DNA of 42,058 nucleotides from contig JAILRC010000060.1 in the NCBI GenBank assembly GCA_024698485.1, positions 1 to 42,058 of the forward strand, in the 5' to 3' direction. Source of the stretch: Lachnospiraceae bacterium (GTDB lineage: Bacteria > Bacillota > Clostridia > Lachnospirales > Lachnospiraceae). Shown piece after piece: positions 1 through 6,053 of the stretch. The first letter of the stretch is position 1. Each line of letters begins with the position of its first letter. The position numbers and the translations under genes are program-made. The notes beneath the pieces were generated by a model. It did not search any database. It was not told the origin of the DNA and saw only the letters and a program-made list of their open reading frames with translations.

Positions 1-2
1 AA

Positions 3-293
3 GAGTCTTATGATTTTATTGTTGCAACATATTCTATCCATCACTTAGCGGATGACCAAAAGATCGCGTTCTTGAGGGAACTGCTTGATCATCTGAGGGA
101 TGGCGGAAGGATTTTAATCGGTGATGTGGCTTTCGAGAGCCGGGATGAATTGGAAGCATGCAAAGAAGGCTGTGGCGACGAATGGGATGATGAAGAAGTA
201 TATTGTGTTGCTGATGATTTAAAACAGGAATTTCCCAATTTGGAATTTAAGAAAACTACGTTTTGTTCCGGTATTTTGACGATATCCGGATAA
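3..293 (+). CDS. SAM-dependent methyltransferase, C-terminal part (cut by window start)
   Basis: The reading frame is open from the first bases of the window, so the start lies upstream. The visible 96 residues begin with a strand-loop typical of class I methyltransferase motif IV (YDFIVATYSIHHL), then an alpha helix and the DGGRILIGDVAF strand seen after motif VI in small YrrT/UbiE-like enzymes. The SAM-binding glycine loop would be upstream and cannot be checked. The product would move a methyl group from S-adenosylmethionine to an unknown acceptor in the cytoplasm. Family call is by eye on the second half of the domain only; substrate is unknown. Confidence 0.75.
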   Translation, partial: ESYDFIVATYSIHHLADDQKIAFLRELLDHLRDGGRILIGDVAFESRDELEACKEGCGDEWDDEEVYCVADDLKQEFPNLEFKKTTFCSGILTISG

Positions 294-299
294 CAGCCG

Positions 300-606
300 G
301 ATGATGTACCGGATTCATGTTGAAGAACAGCATTATTGTCGTGCCTAAAATGATCAGACCGCCCTTTATGTAGTCGCATATGAACATTATCGCGCCTTTG
401 TTGAATCGGTCTCCCAGCACGCCGCCCACGGGCGTGGCAAGTAAAAGCATCACTCCGCAGAGAGCAAGATACAGACCCTGCAGAAAAGCGTTGTTGTTTC
501 CATCTTTGTGTACTTCCTTCCAAAGTTCTGTCAGTTCTTTATATTCAAGCGTTTTGAGCATCGCATTCGTTCCCGTTACCGGTTTATGGCTTATATGATA
601 AAGCAT
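300..606 (-). pseudogene. MFS transporter remnant
   Basis: Reading leftward from the ATG at 606, a stretch of about 50 residues looks like the first transmembrane helices and cytoplasmic loop of a macrolide-efflux type MFS carrier: a hydrophobic run ending TPVGGVLGDRFNK, then IMFICDYIKGGLIILGT and another hydrophobic helix. The GxLxDRxxK loop is the MFS signature between helices 2 and 3. The frame closes about 40 residues later and nothing upstream gives a convincing first helix, so this is at best an eighth of a normal 400-residue transporter. I infer a decayed fragment that is probably not functional. It converges on the methyltransferase end and overlaps its last bases if the frame is followed to its stop at 256. 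Confidence 0.5.
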
Positions 607-760
607 AAAAGGGGGAAAGTGAATATACCGATGATACTATTTGTATATAAATATATATACTGTTGGTACAATGATCAAAAACACAGTCGAGTATTGACCT
701 GTGGAACTTAACAGGCACATGTGGGACCATGTCTTTTTACGATGCACTGCTGTAGGTCGG

Positions 761-788
761 AGCCGATCTGAACAATTGGCTTTTTTTA
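761..788 (+). terminator. Small intrinsic terminator upstream of tetR
   Basis: A seven-pair stem (AGCCGAT with ATTGGCT, one G-U pair) with a seven-base loop is followed by a run of seven further T residues. It ends just before the -35 box of the following tetR promoter and would stop transcripts coming from the left. Confidence 0.5.
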
Positions 789-789
789 T

Positions 790-840
790 TTGACAATAAT
801 GCCCGCATATGTTATCATTTTGGCTAACGTAATTAGCCAA
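790..840 (+). promoter_or_regulatory. Promoter and TetR operator of the TetR-CPBP operon
   Basis: TTGACA (790-795) and TATCAT (813-818) are separated by exactly 17 bases. Immediately after the -10 box lies a perfect inverted repeat, TTGGCTAA, five bases, TTAGCCAA (820-840), covering the expected transcription start. This is the classic position for a repressor operator, and since the first gene is a TetR protein I infer autorepression. Confidence 0.8.
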
Positions 841-871
841 AAAGCTAAGAAGATTAGAAAGGAGGGAGGAA

Positions 872-1423
872 ATGGCTAAAAAGAAAGAAATCATTGATGT
901 GTGTGTTAAAATGGCGGATGAAGAAGGATTTTTGAATCTTTCCGTTAAAACTATCGCTGACAGAATAGGTGTTAAACCGCCATCTTTGTATAAGCATTTT
1001 CAAGGCGGGCTGGATGAGATCAAACAGGAGATCATGGTATATGGCTGGAATTGTATCGATATAATGATCGCTAAATCGGCAGTGGGAAAAACACGGGAAG
1101 CGGGATTAAAAGCTATGTGTTATGCATTGCGTGAATTTGCGCATGCTCATCCCGGGGTTTTTGAGGCAATATGCTGGCATAATTCATACACTTCTGAACT
1201 GAACCATGAAGTAACAAAAGGAGTTATCGCATCGTTGTATGCTGTTTTGGATTCTCTTGAGTTTGACGAAGTCAGGAAAATGCATGTACTGAGAAGCCTT
1301 CGAGGCTTTGTGGAAGGCTTTTCCATGCTGGAATTACATGGCAGTTTCGGAGATGAGATCTCTTTGGATGAGAGTTTTGAGTATGGCGTAAATGCGTTAA
1401 TATCAGGAATTATGAAAGGGTAA
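872..1423 (+). CDS. TetR/AcrR family transcriptional regulator (WHG-type C-terminal domain)
   Basis: A 183-residue cytoplasmic repressor. The N-terminal 50 residues form the TetR helix-turn-helix (LSVKTIADRIGVKPPSLYKHF, recognition helix around residues 34-40). The C-terminal part has the AICWHNSYTSE region typical of the WHG ligand-binding domain. It starts at ATG 872 with a purine-rich ribosome site GGAGGGAGGA directly upstream. The perfect palindrome at 820-840 over its own start of transcription indicates autoregulation. The next gene begins four bases after its stop, so the pair is one operon and the protease-like membrane protein is the likely co-regulated target. The ligand cannot be read from the sequence. 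Confidence 0.88.
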   Translation: MAKKKEIIDVCVKMADEEGFLNLSVKTIADRIGVKPPSLYKHFQGGLDEIKQEIMVYGWNCIDIMIAKSAVGKTREAGLKAMCYALREFAHAHPGVFEAICWHNSYTSELNHEVTKGVIASLYAVLDSLEFDEVRKMHVLRSLRGFVEGFSMLELHGSFGDEISLDESFEYGVNALISGIMKG

Positions 1424-1427
1424 AAAT

Positions 1428-2246
1428 ATGTGGATTGATGAAAAAAGAAAAGCACCGATAGCAGATTTTCTCGGTTGGCTTCTGTTTGTAACCGTGTTTG
1501 CACAAATGTTCATTTTTATTCTTGAGCCCGCATCGATCGAGCATGCGGAGACGGGAAGGATTTCATTGGCATATGTTATATATGCGATCATAGGGATCCT
1601 TTTTACTACACCGGCTCCTGTTATTTCTCTGTTTATTGTGCTCAGGAAGGAAGAGCATATTACTGTAACGGAGTATTTGAAGCGTTTTCTGTATACACCT
1701 AAAAAGCTGAAAACTTTTCTGATAACCGGCCTGTTCTGTGCATGCGCTATGATCTTTGCCGTTTGCTGCGGTGAACCTAATGGGGCACCTTTGTACATGA
1801 TGCCGGTGGGATTCGTCATTATGCTTCCCTTCGTTGGATTTGCTGAGGAAACAGGCTGGCGAGGCTTTTTGCAGCCCATGATGGAAAAGAGATTTCCCTT
1901 CCCGGTTGCAACCACTATTGTGGCGGTAATTTGGTGCGTATGGCATTTCCCGATATGGTTACAGCCTAGTTCCAACCATTACGGTGACAGTATAGTGGGT
2001 TTTGCTATGAACATATTTGTATGGGCTTTTGTGGCAGCTGCAATTTACAAAGCCACGAAGAGCGTTCTGGCATGTGCCGTATATCATTCTTTTATAAATT
2101 CAATAGGCGCTGTTTATGACTGGAACAGATTATTTGACGCATACCCGAAGTCAAATTGGGCGTACATATACTTTGGAGTTATTTTTGTAATTGCTTTGGT
2201 GATCTGGTATAAGGAAGACAAAGGATTGCGTCGCTCTCAAAACTGA
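1428..2246 (+). CDS. CPBP family intramembrane metalloprotease
   Basis: A 272-residue polytopic membrane protein with about eight hydrophobic segments. All three CPBP/Abi motifs are present: EETGWRG (E140, E141, R145), the helix VWHFPIW (H173) and the late HSFINSIG (H220, N224). These residues form the active site in the glutamic/CAAX-processing type endopeptidase family found in Gram-positive membranes, with roles in bacteriocin self-immunity, prenyl-protein processing or signal processing. The start at ATG 1428 is four bases after the tetR stop, with GAAAGGG inside the tetR end as the likely ribosome site. The organisation says it is controlled by the upstream repressor. The substrate is unknown. 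Confidence 0.85.
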   Translation: MWIDEKRKAPIADFLGWLLFVTVFAQMFIFILEPASIEHAETGRISLAYVIYAIIGILFTTPAPVISLFIVLRKEEHITVTEYLKRFLYTPKKLKTFLITGLFCACAMIFAVCCGEPNGAPLYMMPVGFVIMLPFVGFAEETGWRGFLQPMMEKRFPFPVATTIVAVIWCVWHFPIWLQPSSNHYGDSIVGFAMNIFVWAFVAAAIYKATKSVLACAVYHSFINSIGAVYDWNRLFDAYPKSNWAYIYFGVIFVIALVIWYKEDKGLRRSQN

Positions 2247-2283
2247 AATGGCTCCCCGGGACAGGGTTAGGGGTCCATTTTCA
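2247..2283 (+). terminator. Hairpin after the CPBP gene, terminator-like
   Basis: An imperfect hairpin begins one base after the CPBP stop codon: AATGGCTCCCC pairs with GGGGTCCATT around GGGACAGGGTTA and runs into TTTTC. It can end the TetR-CPBP transcript. Related GC-rich half-sites occur at 4146, 4215 and 11518, so it may also be a copy of a small repeat. Confidence 0.45.
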
Positions 2284-2310
2284 ACAAAAGTCTGAATCCA
2301 CAGCTCCGCA

Positions 2311-2339
2311 TTGACAGTTAACGAGCGTTAGCGTACAAT
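2311..2339 (+). promoter_or_regulatory. Orphan TetR-type promoter
   Basis: TTGACA (2311-2316) and TACAAT (2334-2339) with a 17-base spacer that contains a near-palindrome, TTAACG-AG-CGTTAG. A further GTTAACG follows at 2341. Over 29 bases it matches the promoter of the tetR gene at 36398 in 24 positions. A good ribosome site (TAGGAG) and an ATG at 2381 follow, but that frame stops after 20 codons, so the promoter now drives only debris. Confidence 0.6.
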
Positions 2340-2380
2340 GGTTAACGATGGTTAAAAGCCAAAGTATAGGAGATGATTAA

Positions 2381-2639
2381 ATGGAAAAACTTGTTTTAAC
2401 GGAAGGGTCTTTTGGTCACATCTCATCCTCACCTTTGCTATAATGGGAGCATGCTGGGTACCGTGAGGAAACTTACGGGAAGCGTGTGGCTGTGCGTGCT
2501 GTGTCACGCCATTATCAATTCAGTGGGGAATTTTTATCATTATGATATGTATGGGAGCTATCTTGCAGCTGCAGTTACAGCCGGCGTGATGGCAGTGATC
2601 TCGTCGGTTTTGGTACGTATATTTAAAACGGACCATTGA
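2381..2639 (+). pseudogene. CPBP protease remnant (deleted and frameshifted)
   Basis: The ATG at 2381, behind a ribosome site, opens a frame that ends after 20 codons. Two frames between 2405 and 2639 together spell the C-terminal end of a CPBP protease: a LILTFAIMGACW helix in one frame, then GTVRKLTGSVWLCVLCHAIINSVGN in another, with the third CPBP motif (CHAIINSVGN) followed by a last hydrophobic segment. The switch lies near 2455. The first two catalytic motifs are missing. I infer that a deletion fused the promoter and first codons to the 3' end of a CPBP gene and that a frameshift followed. It should not give a working protein. Confidence 0.65.
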
Positions 2640-2697
2640 CCCCATCCTAATGTCATTTAGATAGCAAAAATCATAAAAAAAGTGTATCATTAAAGAC

Positions 2698-2892
2698 GTG
2701 ATAATTCCAGACACAATACAGCCAGTTCTCGGGTTTACGGTCAAAAAATCTATTTTTGAAAAAGGCAAACAGACAGCCTTTGAGATACACGCCTTCTATG
2801 GCGTGCCGGAGGAATACAAGGCTGAGACACTTAGCCGAATGGAAGAGGATATGCAAAGCGTTTATGGAAGTTTTTTGGAGGTGCGCTCATGA
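2698..2892 (+). CDS. Small hypothetical protein, possibly a fragment
   Basis: A 64-residue frame starting at GTG 2698; there is no good ribosome site before it. The product is acidic and rich in charged residues, with no signal peptide or membrane segment, and I recognise no motif. Its stop codon overlaps the ATG of a 22-codon frame (2889-2957, beginning MMICPASYVELELKG) in an ATGA arrangement, which is typical of true operonic neighbours. The start of that short frame resembles the N-terminus of a conserved Lachnospiraceae protein, but it stops early. I suspect both are 5' or internal remains of a two-gene unit. Confidence 0.3.
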   Translation: MIIPDTIQPVLGFTVKKSIFEKGKQTAFEIHAFYGVPEEYKAETLSRMEEDMQSVYGSFLEVRS

Positions 2893-2957
2893 TGATATGT
2901 CCTGCAAGTTATGTGGAACTTGAACTAAAAGGGGAAAGTCCAGAAGTTATCTGCTAA
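2889..2957 (+). pseudogene. Truncated N-terminus of a conserved hypothetical protein
   Basis: ATG 2889 overlaps the stop of the preceding frame and is preceded by GGAGG at 2877-2881. The 22 residues MMICPASYVELELKGESPEV look like the beginning of a larger protein family of related Firmicutes that I recall starting MICPxxYxExxLKG, after which the frame closes. No continuation was seen in the other frames before the terminator at 3081. Treated as a remnant; the family recollection is from memory and unverified. Confidence 0.3.
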
Positions 2958-3071
2958 AGACGTGGAGATCAAACAAACATCCTGTCCGGTCGGATAAACA
3001 TCTTCTTTTTCAACCAATATTAAGCCCAATTCAAACATATGCTTTGAGAGCTCGAGGGGGGTCTTTGAAAA

Positions 3072-3109
3072 ATAAAAAAAGCTCAATAACAATTATCGTG
3101 TTACTGAGC
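3072..3109 (-). terminator. Terminator of the brnTA operon
   Basis: GCTCAATAACA (3081-3091) pairs with TGTTACTGAGC (3099-3109) in 10 of 11 positions, loop of seven. On the minus strand the stem is followed by a run of T (AAAAAAA on the plus strand at 3074-3080). It lies about 20 bases past the brnA stop. Confidence 0.8.
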
Positions 3110-3127
3110 ATTATTATTGGATTAGGA

Positions 3128-3451
3128 TCAAAGACTTTTAGATACAATACGTGGATCGTTGATGGCATTGTCAAGAAGTCTGCTTAAAAAACCGGTATAT
3201 CCTTTGCCTGTTGCTTTTGCTTTATCTAAGGTGTCAGGAGATATACGAAGGGCAATAACCGGCTTGATGTTCTTGGATTTTCTGCTTCTTGCAATGGCGG
3301 CCATTTCAGCATATTGCTCCATTGTGAGCTCCGGAGCATCGTCATCGGGAACAACAGGCAACGCAGCTGCTCTTTCAATTTCTCGGATCTGGGCCTCGGT
3401 AGGCTGCTGACCGGAATGGATGGTTGTACGAATAAGTTTTTCATTCTCCAT
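3128..3451 (-). CDS. brnA: BrnA family antitoxin (ribbon-helix-helix)
   Basis: A 107-residue protein with an acidic, flexible first half and a C-terminal ribbon-helix-helix DNA-binding region (KPVIALRISPDTLDKAKATG, residues about 63-82, followed by the GYTGFLSRLLDNAI helix). BrnA proteins neutralise the BrnT RNase by wrapping around it and repress the operon as dimers. It overlaps the end of the upstream brnT by 11 bases, the usual toxin-first order of this system, and the terminator at 3081-3109 closes the unit. Length is slightly above the usual 80-100. The pair stands among broken genes, as is common for mobile toxin-antitoxin modules. Confidence 0.85.
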   Translation of the reverse strand: MENEKLIRTTIHSGQQPTEAQIREIERAAALPVVPDDDAPELTMEQYAEMAAIARSRKSKNIKPVIALRISPDTLDKAKATGKGYTGFLSRLLDNAINDPRIVSKSL

Positions 3452-3746
3452 AGTATATCTTCCTTTCTGTGGATGTGGCCATACGAGCTGAGATCAGTCG
3501 CGCAGCATCATCACGCATAGCGTAAACAACGTACAGGACACCCTGTACACAACCTAAAACAACATAACGATCTTCATCAATGCTATGTAACGTATCATAG
3601 TATTCAATCCTGTCGTCATCTGCGAATACTAAGGCAGCAGTTTCAAAACTGATGCCGTGTTTTTGAATATTTATTTGATTTTTGTTTTCATCCCATTCAA
3701 CAAGGGTTTCTGCAATATTCTTTTTCGTGATTAAAGTATAACCCAA
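3441..3746 (-). CDS. brnT: BrnT family toxin (RelE-fold ribonuclease)
   Basis: The recognisable BrnT core is complete: EWDENKNQINIQKHGISFETA, then YDTLHSIDEDRYVVLGCVQG and the RDDAARLISARMAT segment near the end, which carries the residues of the RelE-like active site and ends with the conserved ER. It cleaves RNA and stops growth unless bound by BrnA. The listed start is TTG at 3746, but the minus-strand promoter at 3735-3763 places its -10 box over codons 3-4 and the RNA start near 3728, inside this frame. No ATG, GTG or TTG occurs between 3728 and the BrnT core; an ATT at 3716 is the only plausible later initiator. The true start is therefore uncertain. Confidence 0.82.
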   Translation of the reverse strand: MGYTLITKKNIAETLVEWDENKNQINIQKHGISFETAALVFADDDRIEYYDTLHSIDEDRYVVLGCVQGVLYVVYAMRDDAARLISARMATSTERKIYYGE

Positions 3747-3763
3747 AGTAATACTTTTGTCAA
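3735..3763 (-). promoter_or_regulatory. Promoter of brnTA
   Basis: On the minus strand TTGACA (plus positions 3758-3763) and TATACT (3735-3740) are 17 bases apart, a near-consensus sigma-A promoter aimed at brnT. The predicted RNA would begin around 3728. Confidence 0.65.
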
Positions 3764-3885
3764 TGTTAGGAGAAAAGGCTGACGGAGGCTGTTATGCACA
3801 GAAGACGAGATCAAACTATTTATTCGTTGCCTTTGTTGAAGAAAAATGCGGAATCCGCTGAAATATGAAACAAAGGGGTCGAGGT

Positions 3886-4113
3886 TTGGAGATAAGAAGA
3901 GGTATATACCTTGATAAGTTGATTTCAAAAAAAGCATAACAAGCTGATAAAAGTTATCACGGGAATCCGAATATGTGGGAAGTCATATCTGCTTTTTAAT
4001 CTGTTTAGGGATCACCTTGCGTCAGATGGCGTTTCTGTCCGAAGGTATTCTTTCTTTATGTCAAGGAACGTATTAAAGACAAGGAAATGTATTATGTGCT
4101 TTTGGACGAGTGA
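3886..4113 (+). pseudogene. AAA ATPase (DUF4143/AAA_14 family) N-terminal remnant
   Basis: Joining three segments gives a familiar N-terminus: EIRRGIYLDKLIS (from about 3889, frame 1), then HNKLIKVITGIRICGKSYLLF and NLFRDHLASDGVSV (from 3935, frame 2), then KERIKDKEMYYVLLDE (4054-4110, frame 1). GIRICGKS is the Walker A loop and YYVLLDE the Walker B strand of the AAA_14 ATPases that carry DUF4143. Frameshifts lie near 3925-3935 and between 4037 and 4054, a TGA follows Walker B at 4111, and the remaining 300 or so residues are absent. Clearly a dead gene. Confidence 0.7.
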
Positions 4114-4139
4114 GTCAATGGGGACGTTTCAAAAACATC

Positions 4140-4197
4140 TTGAAAAATGGCACCCGGGTATGTATAATCTTCGTTGGTTAGCAAAGCCTAACCAACG
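4140..4197 (+). promoter_or_regulatory. Promoter and palindromic operator upstream of the ABC exporter operon
   Basis: TTGAAA (4140-4145), 17 bases, TATAAT (4163-4168) preceded by TG. Directly downstream is a perfect inverted repeat with 10-base arms, CGTTGGTTAG, CAAAGC, CTAACCAACG (4172-4197), over the expected start of transcription. GGTTAG/CTAACC half-sites match the style of the TetR operator at 820-840. A weaker GGTTAG site follows near 4244. The operon starts at 4307, so the leader is about 130 bases. No tetR gene is adjacent; the repressor must act from elsewhere or be lost. Confidence 0.75.
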
Positions 4198-4306
4198 GCA
4201 AAAGGATTAGCGTCAGGGCGCCATTTTCTTTTTTGGACGTAGGTTAGCGGAAACTAATTACCCCCTAAAAAACGCCAAAAGCTGGGGGAAATATATCAGG
4301 TGGGAG

Positions 4307-6052
4307 ATGTATAAGGTGTTTGATAAACGACTGATGAAAATGTGTCCGGAAAGCCGGAAATACATTATCGGAAATATCCTGTTCCAGTGGGCTGAACTTA
4401 TTATCAATGCGGTGATGATAGGGATCATTGCCATGCTGGTGGAAGGCCTTTATGAAGGAACGGAAAAAGGGCAGACAATCGGGATAAAATTGTGTGTCCT
4501 TGTTGTCATGTTGATATTCAGATGGTTTACGACCGGGGCCGCTGTCAGGATGAGCTATCTTGCTTCAAAAACCGTAAAAAGAGTGATGCGTGAGCAGATC
4601 TACAAAAAGCTTCTCCGCTTGGGCAATGCCTATAGAGAACACGCGACAACTGCAGAGCTTGTGCAGGAATCCGTGGAAGGTGTGGAACAGCTTGAGAGCT
4701 ATTTCGGACAGTATGTTCCACAGTTTTTCTATGCCTTTCTGGCGCCGGTCACATTGTTTTTCCTGTTTGGTGCGGCCGGCAGTTTTAAGGTTGCCACAGC
4801 GCTTCTTATCTGCGTTCCTCTTATTCCCGGGGCCATCATGATGGTGCAGAAGATCGCAAAAAGGATCCTTTCAAAGTACTGGGATCAGTATACGAAGCTG
4901 GGCAGCGCGTTTCTTGAAAACCTTCAGGGAATGACAACGCTAAAGACATATAAAGCGGATGCATATAAAAACGAACAGATGAATGCGGAATCCGAGAATT
5001 TCAGGGTCGTTACAATGAAGGTCCTGACGATGCAACTTAATTCCATAATCATCATGGATTTCTTTGCGTACGGCGGAGCGGCACTCGGTATCGCCCTTGC
5101 AGGCAAGGCATTCCTGGACGGGAACATAGGCTTGTCTTCGGTGATATTCATGATCCTTCTTTCGGCGGATTTCTTCCTGCCCATGAGAAGGCTCGGCAGC
5201 TATTTCCATGTGGCGATGAACGGAATGGCGGCAAGCGATAAGATCTTTAAGTTCCTGTCCGAAACAGAGCCTTACGAAAAGAAAGCTGAGTTTTCGAAAG
5301 ATATATCCGGGATCAGGCTGCAGGATATCAGCTTTTCCTATACCGAGGATAGAGAAGTCCTTCATGACATCTCAATGACCATGAAAGAAGGAAGTTTTAC
5401 CGGGATCGTCGGGGAGAGCGGCAGCGGAAAGTCCACGATCGCATCGATCCTTATGGGTAGAAATACTGTTTCCAAAGGGACAGTCACTGTCGGTGGCGTG
5501 AATCTTTCCGAGATTAATGAAGACAGCCTTCTGAAGAATATAACATATGTTGGCCTCGGAAGCGTGTTCTTTAAAGGAACGGTAAGAGAAAATCTGCTTC
5601 TTGCGGATCCGGGCGCTGCGGATGACAAACTGTGGTCTGTTCTGGAAGAATGCAGTGTTGCGGGTTTCTTTAAGAGCGAAAAAGGCCTCGATACCGAACT
5701 GAAAGAGAATGCGGAAAACCTTTCCGGAGGTCAGAAGCAGAGACTTGCTCTGGCCAGGGCGCTGCTCCATGATTCTGAAATCTACATTTTTGATGAAGCG
5801 ACCAGCAACATCGATATCGAGAGTGAAGAATCGATCTTAACCGAGATAAAGAAGCTCGCAAAGACAAAGACGATCATCATGATCACGCATCGCCTTGCTA
5901 ATGTAACGGATGCAGACAGGATCTTTTGCCTTGAAAATGGCAGACTTAAGGGCGCCGGTACACATGAAGAACTGCTTTCATGTTGTCCTTCGTATCAGAG
6001 CCTTTGGGACACTCAGAAGGAACTCGAGGAATTCGGAAAGGAGGCTTGCTGA
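4307..6052 (+). CDS. ABC transporter, fused permease-ATPase half (CydD-like)
   Basis: A 581-residue half-transporter: six hydrophobic helices in residues 15-300 and an ATPase domain after about residue 335. Walker A GESGSGKST (about 368-376), signature LSGGQ (about 471), Walker B IYIFDEATS (about 493) and the H-loop THRL are all intact. The membrane part carries the YFGQYVPQFFYAFLAP helix typical of the CydD branch of type IV exporters. It would pair with the next gene to form a heterodimer that pumps a small molecule out of the cell at ATP cost. No cytochrome bd genes are nearby, so a cysteine/glutathione role is not supported. ATG 4307 follows GGTGGGAG. Control by the operator at 4172-4197 is inferred. 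Confidence 0.9.
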   Translation: MYKVFDKRLMKMCPESRKYIIGNILFQWAELIINAVMIGIIAMLVEGLYEGTEKGQTIGIKLCVLVVMLIFRWFTTGAAVRMSYLASKTVKRVMREQIYKKLLRLGNAYREHATTAELVQESVEGVEQLESYFGQYVPQFFYAFLAPVTLFFLFGAAGSFKVATALLICVPLIPGAIMMVQKIAKRILSKYWDQYTKLGSAFLENLQGMTTLKTYKADAYKNEQMNAESENFRVVTMKVLTMQLNSIIIMDFFAYGGAALGIALAGKAFLDGNIGLSSVIFMILLSADFFLPMRRLGSYFHVAMNGMAASDKIFKFLSETEPYEKKAEFSKDISGIRLQDISFSYTEDREVLHDISMTMKEGSFTGIVGESGSGKSTIASILMGRNTVSKGTVTVGGVNLSEINEDSLLKNITYVGLGSVFFKGTVRENLLLADPGAADDKLWSVLEECSVAGFFKSEKGLDTELKENAENLSGGQKQRLALARALLHDSEIYIFDEATSNIDIESEESILTEIKKLAKTKTIIMITHRLANVTDADRIFCLENGRLKGAGTHEELLSCCPSYQSLWDTQKELEEFGKEAC

Positions 6053-6053
6053 T

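Noticed and set aside
3731-3937. Minus-strand 68-residue frame beyond brnT
   Set aside because: No ribosome site or motif, and it covers the brnT promoter and the AAA remnant.
5910-6053. Longer start of the second ABC gene
   Set aside because: It would overlap the end of the first ABC gene by 143 bases without a ribosome site; ATG 6054 follows AAAGGAGG.
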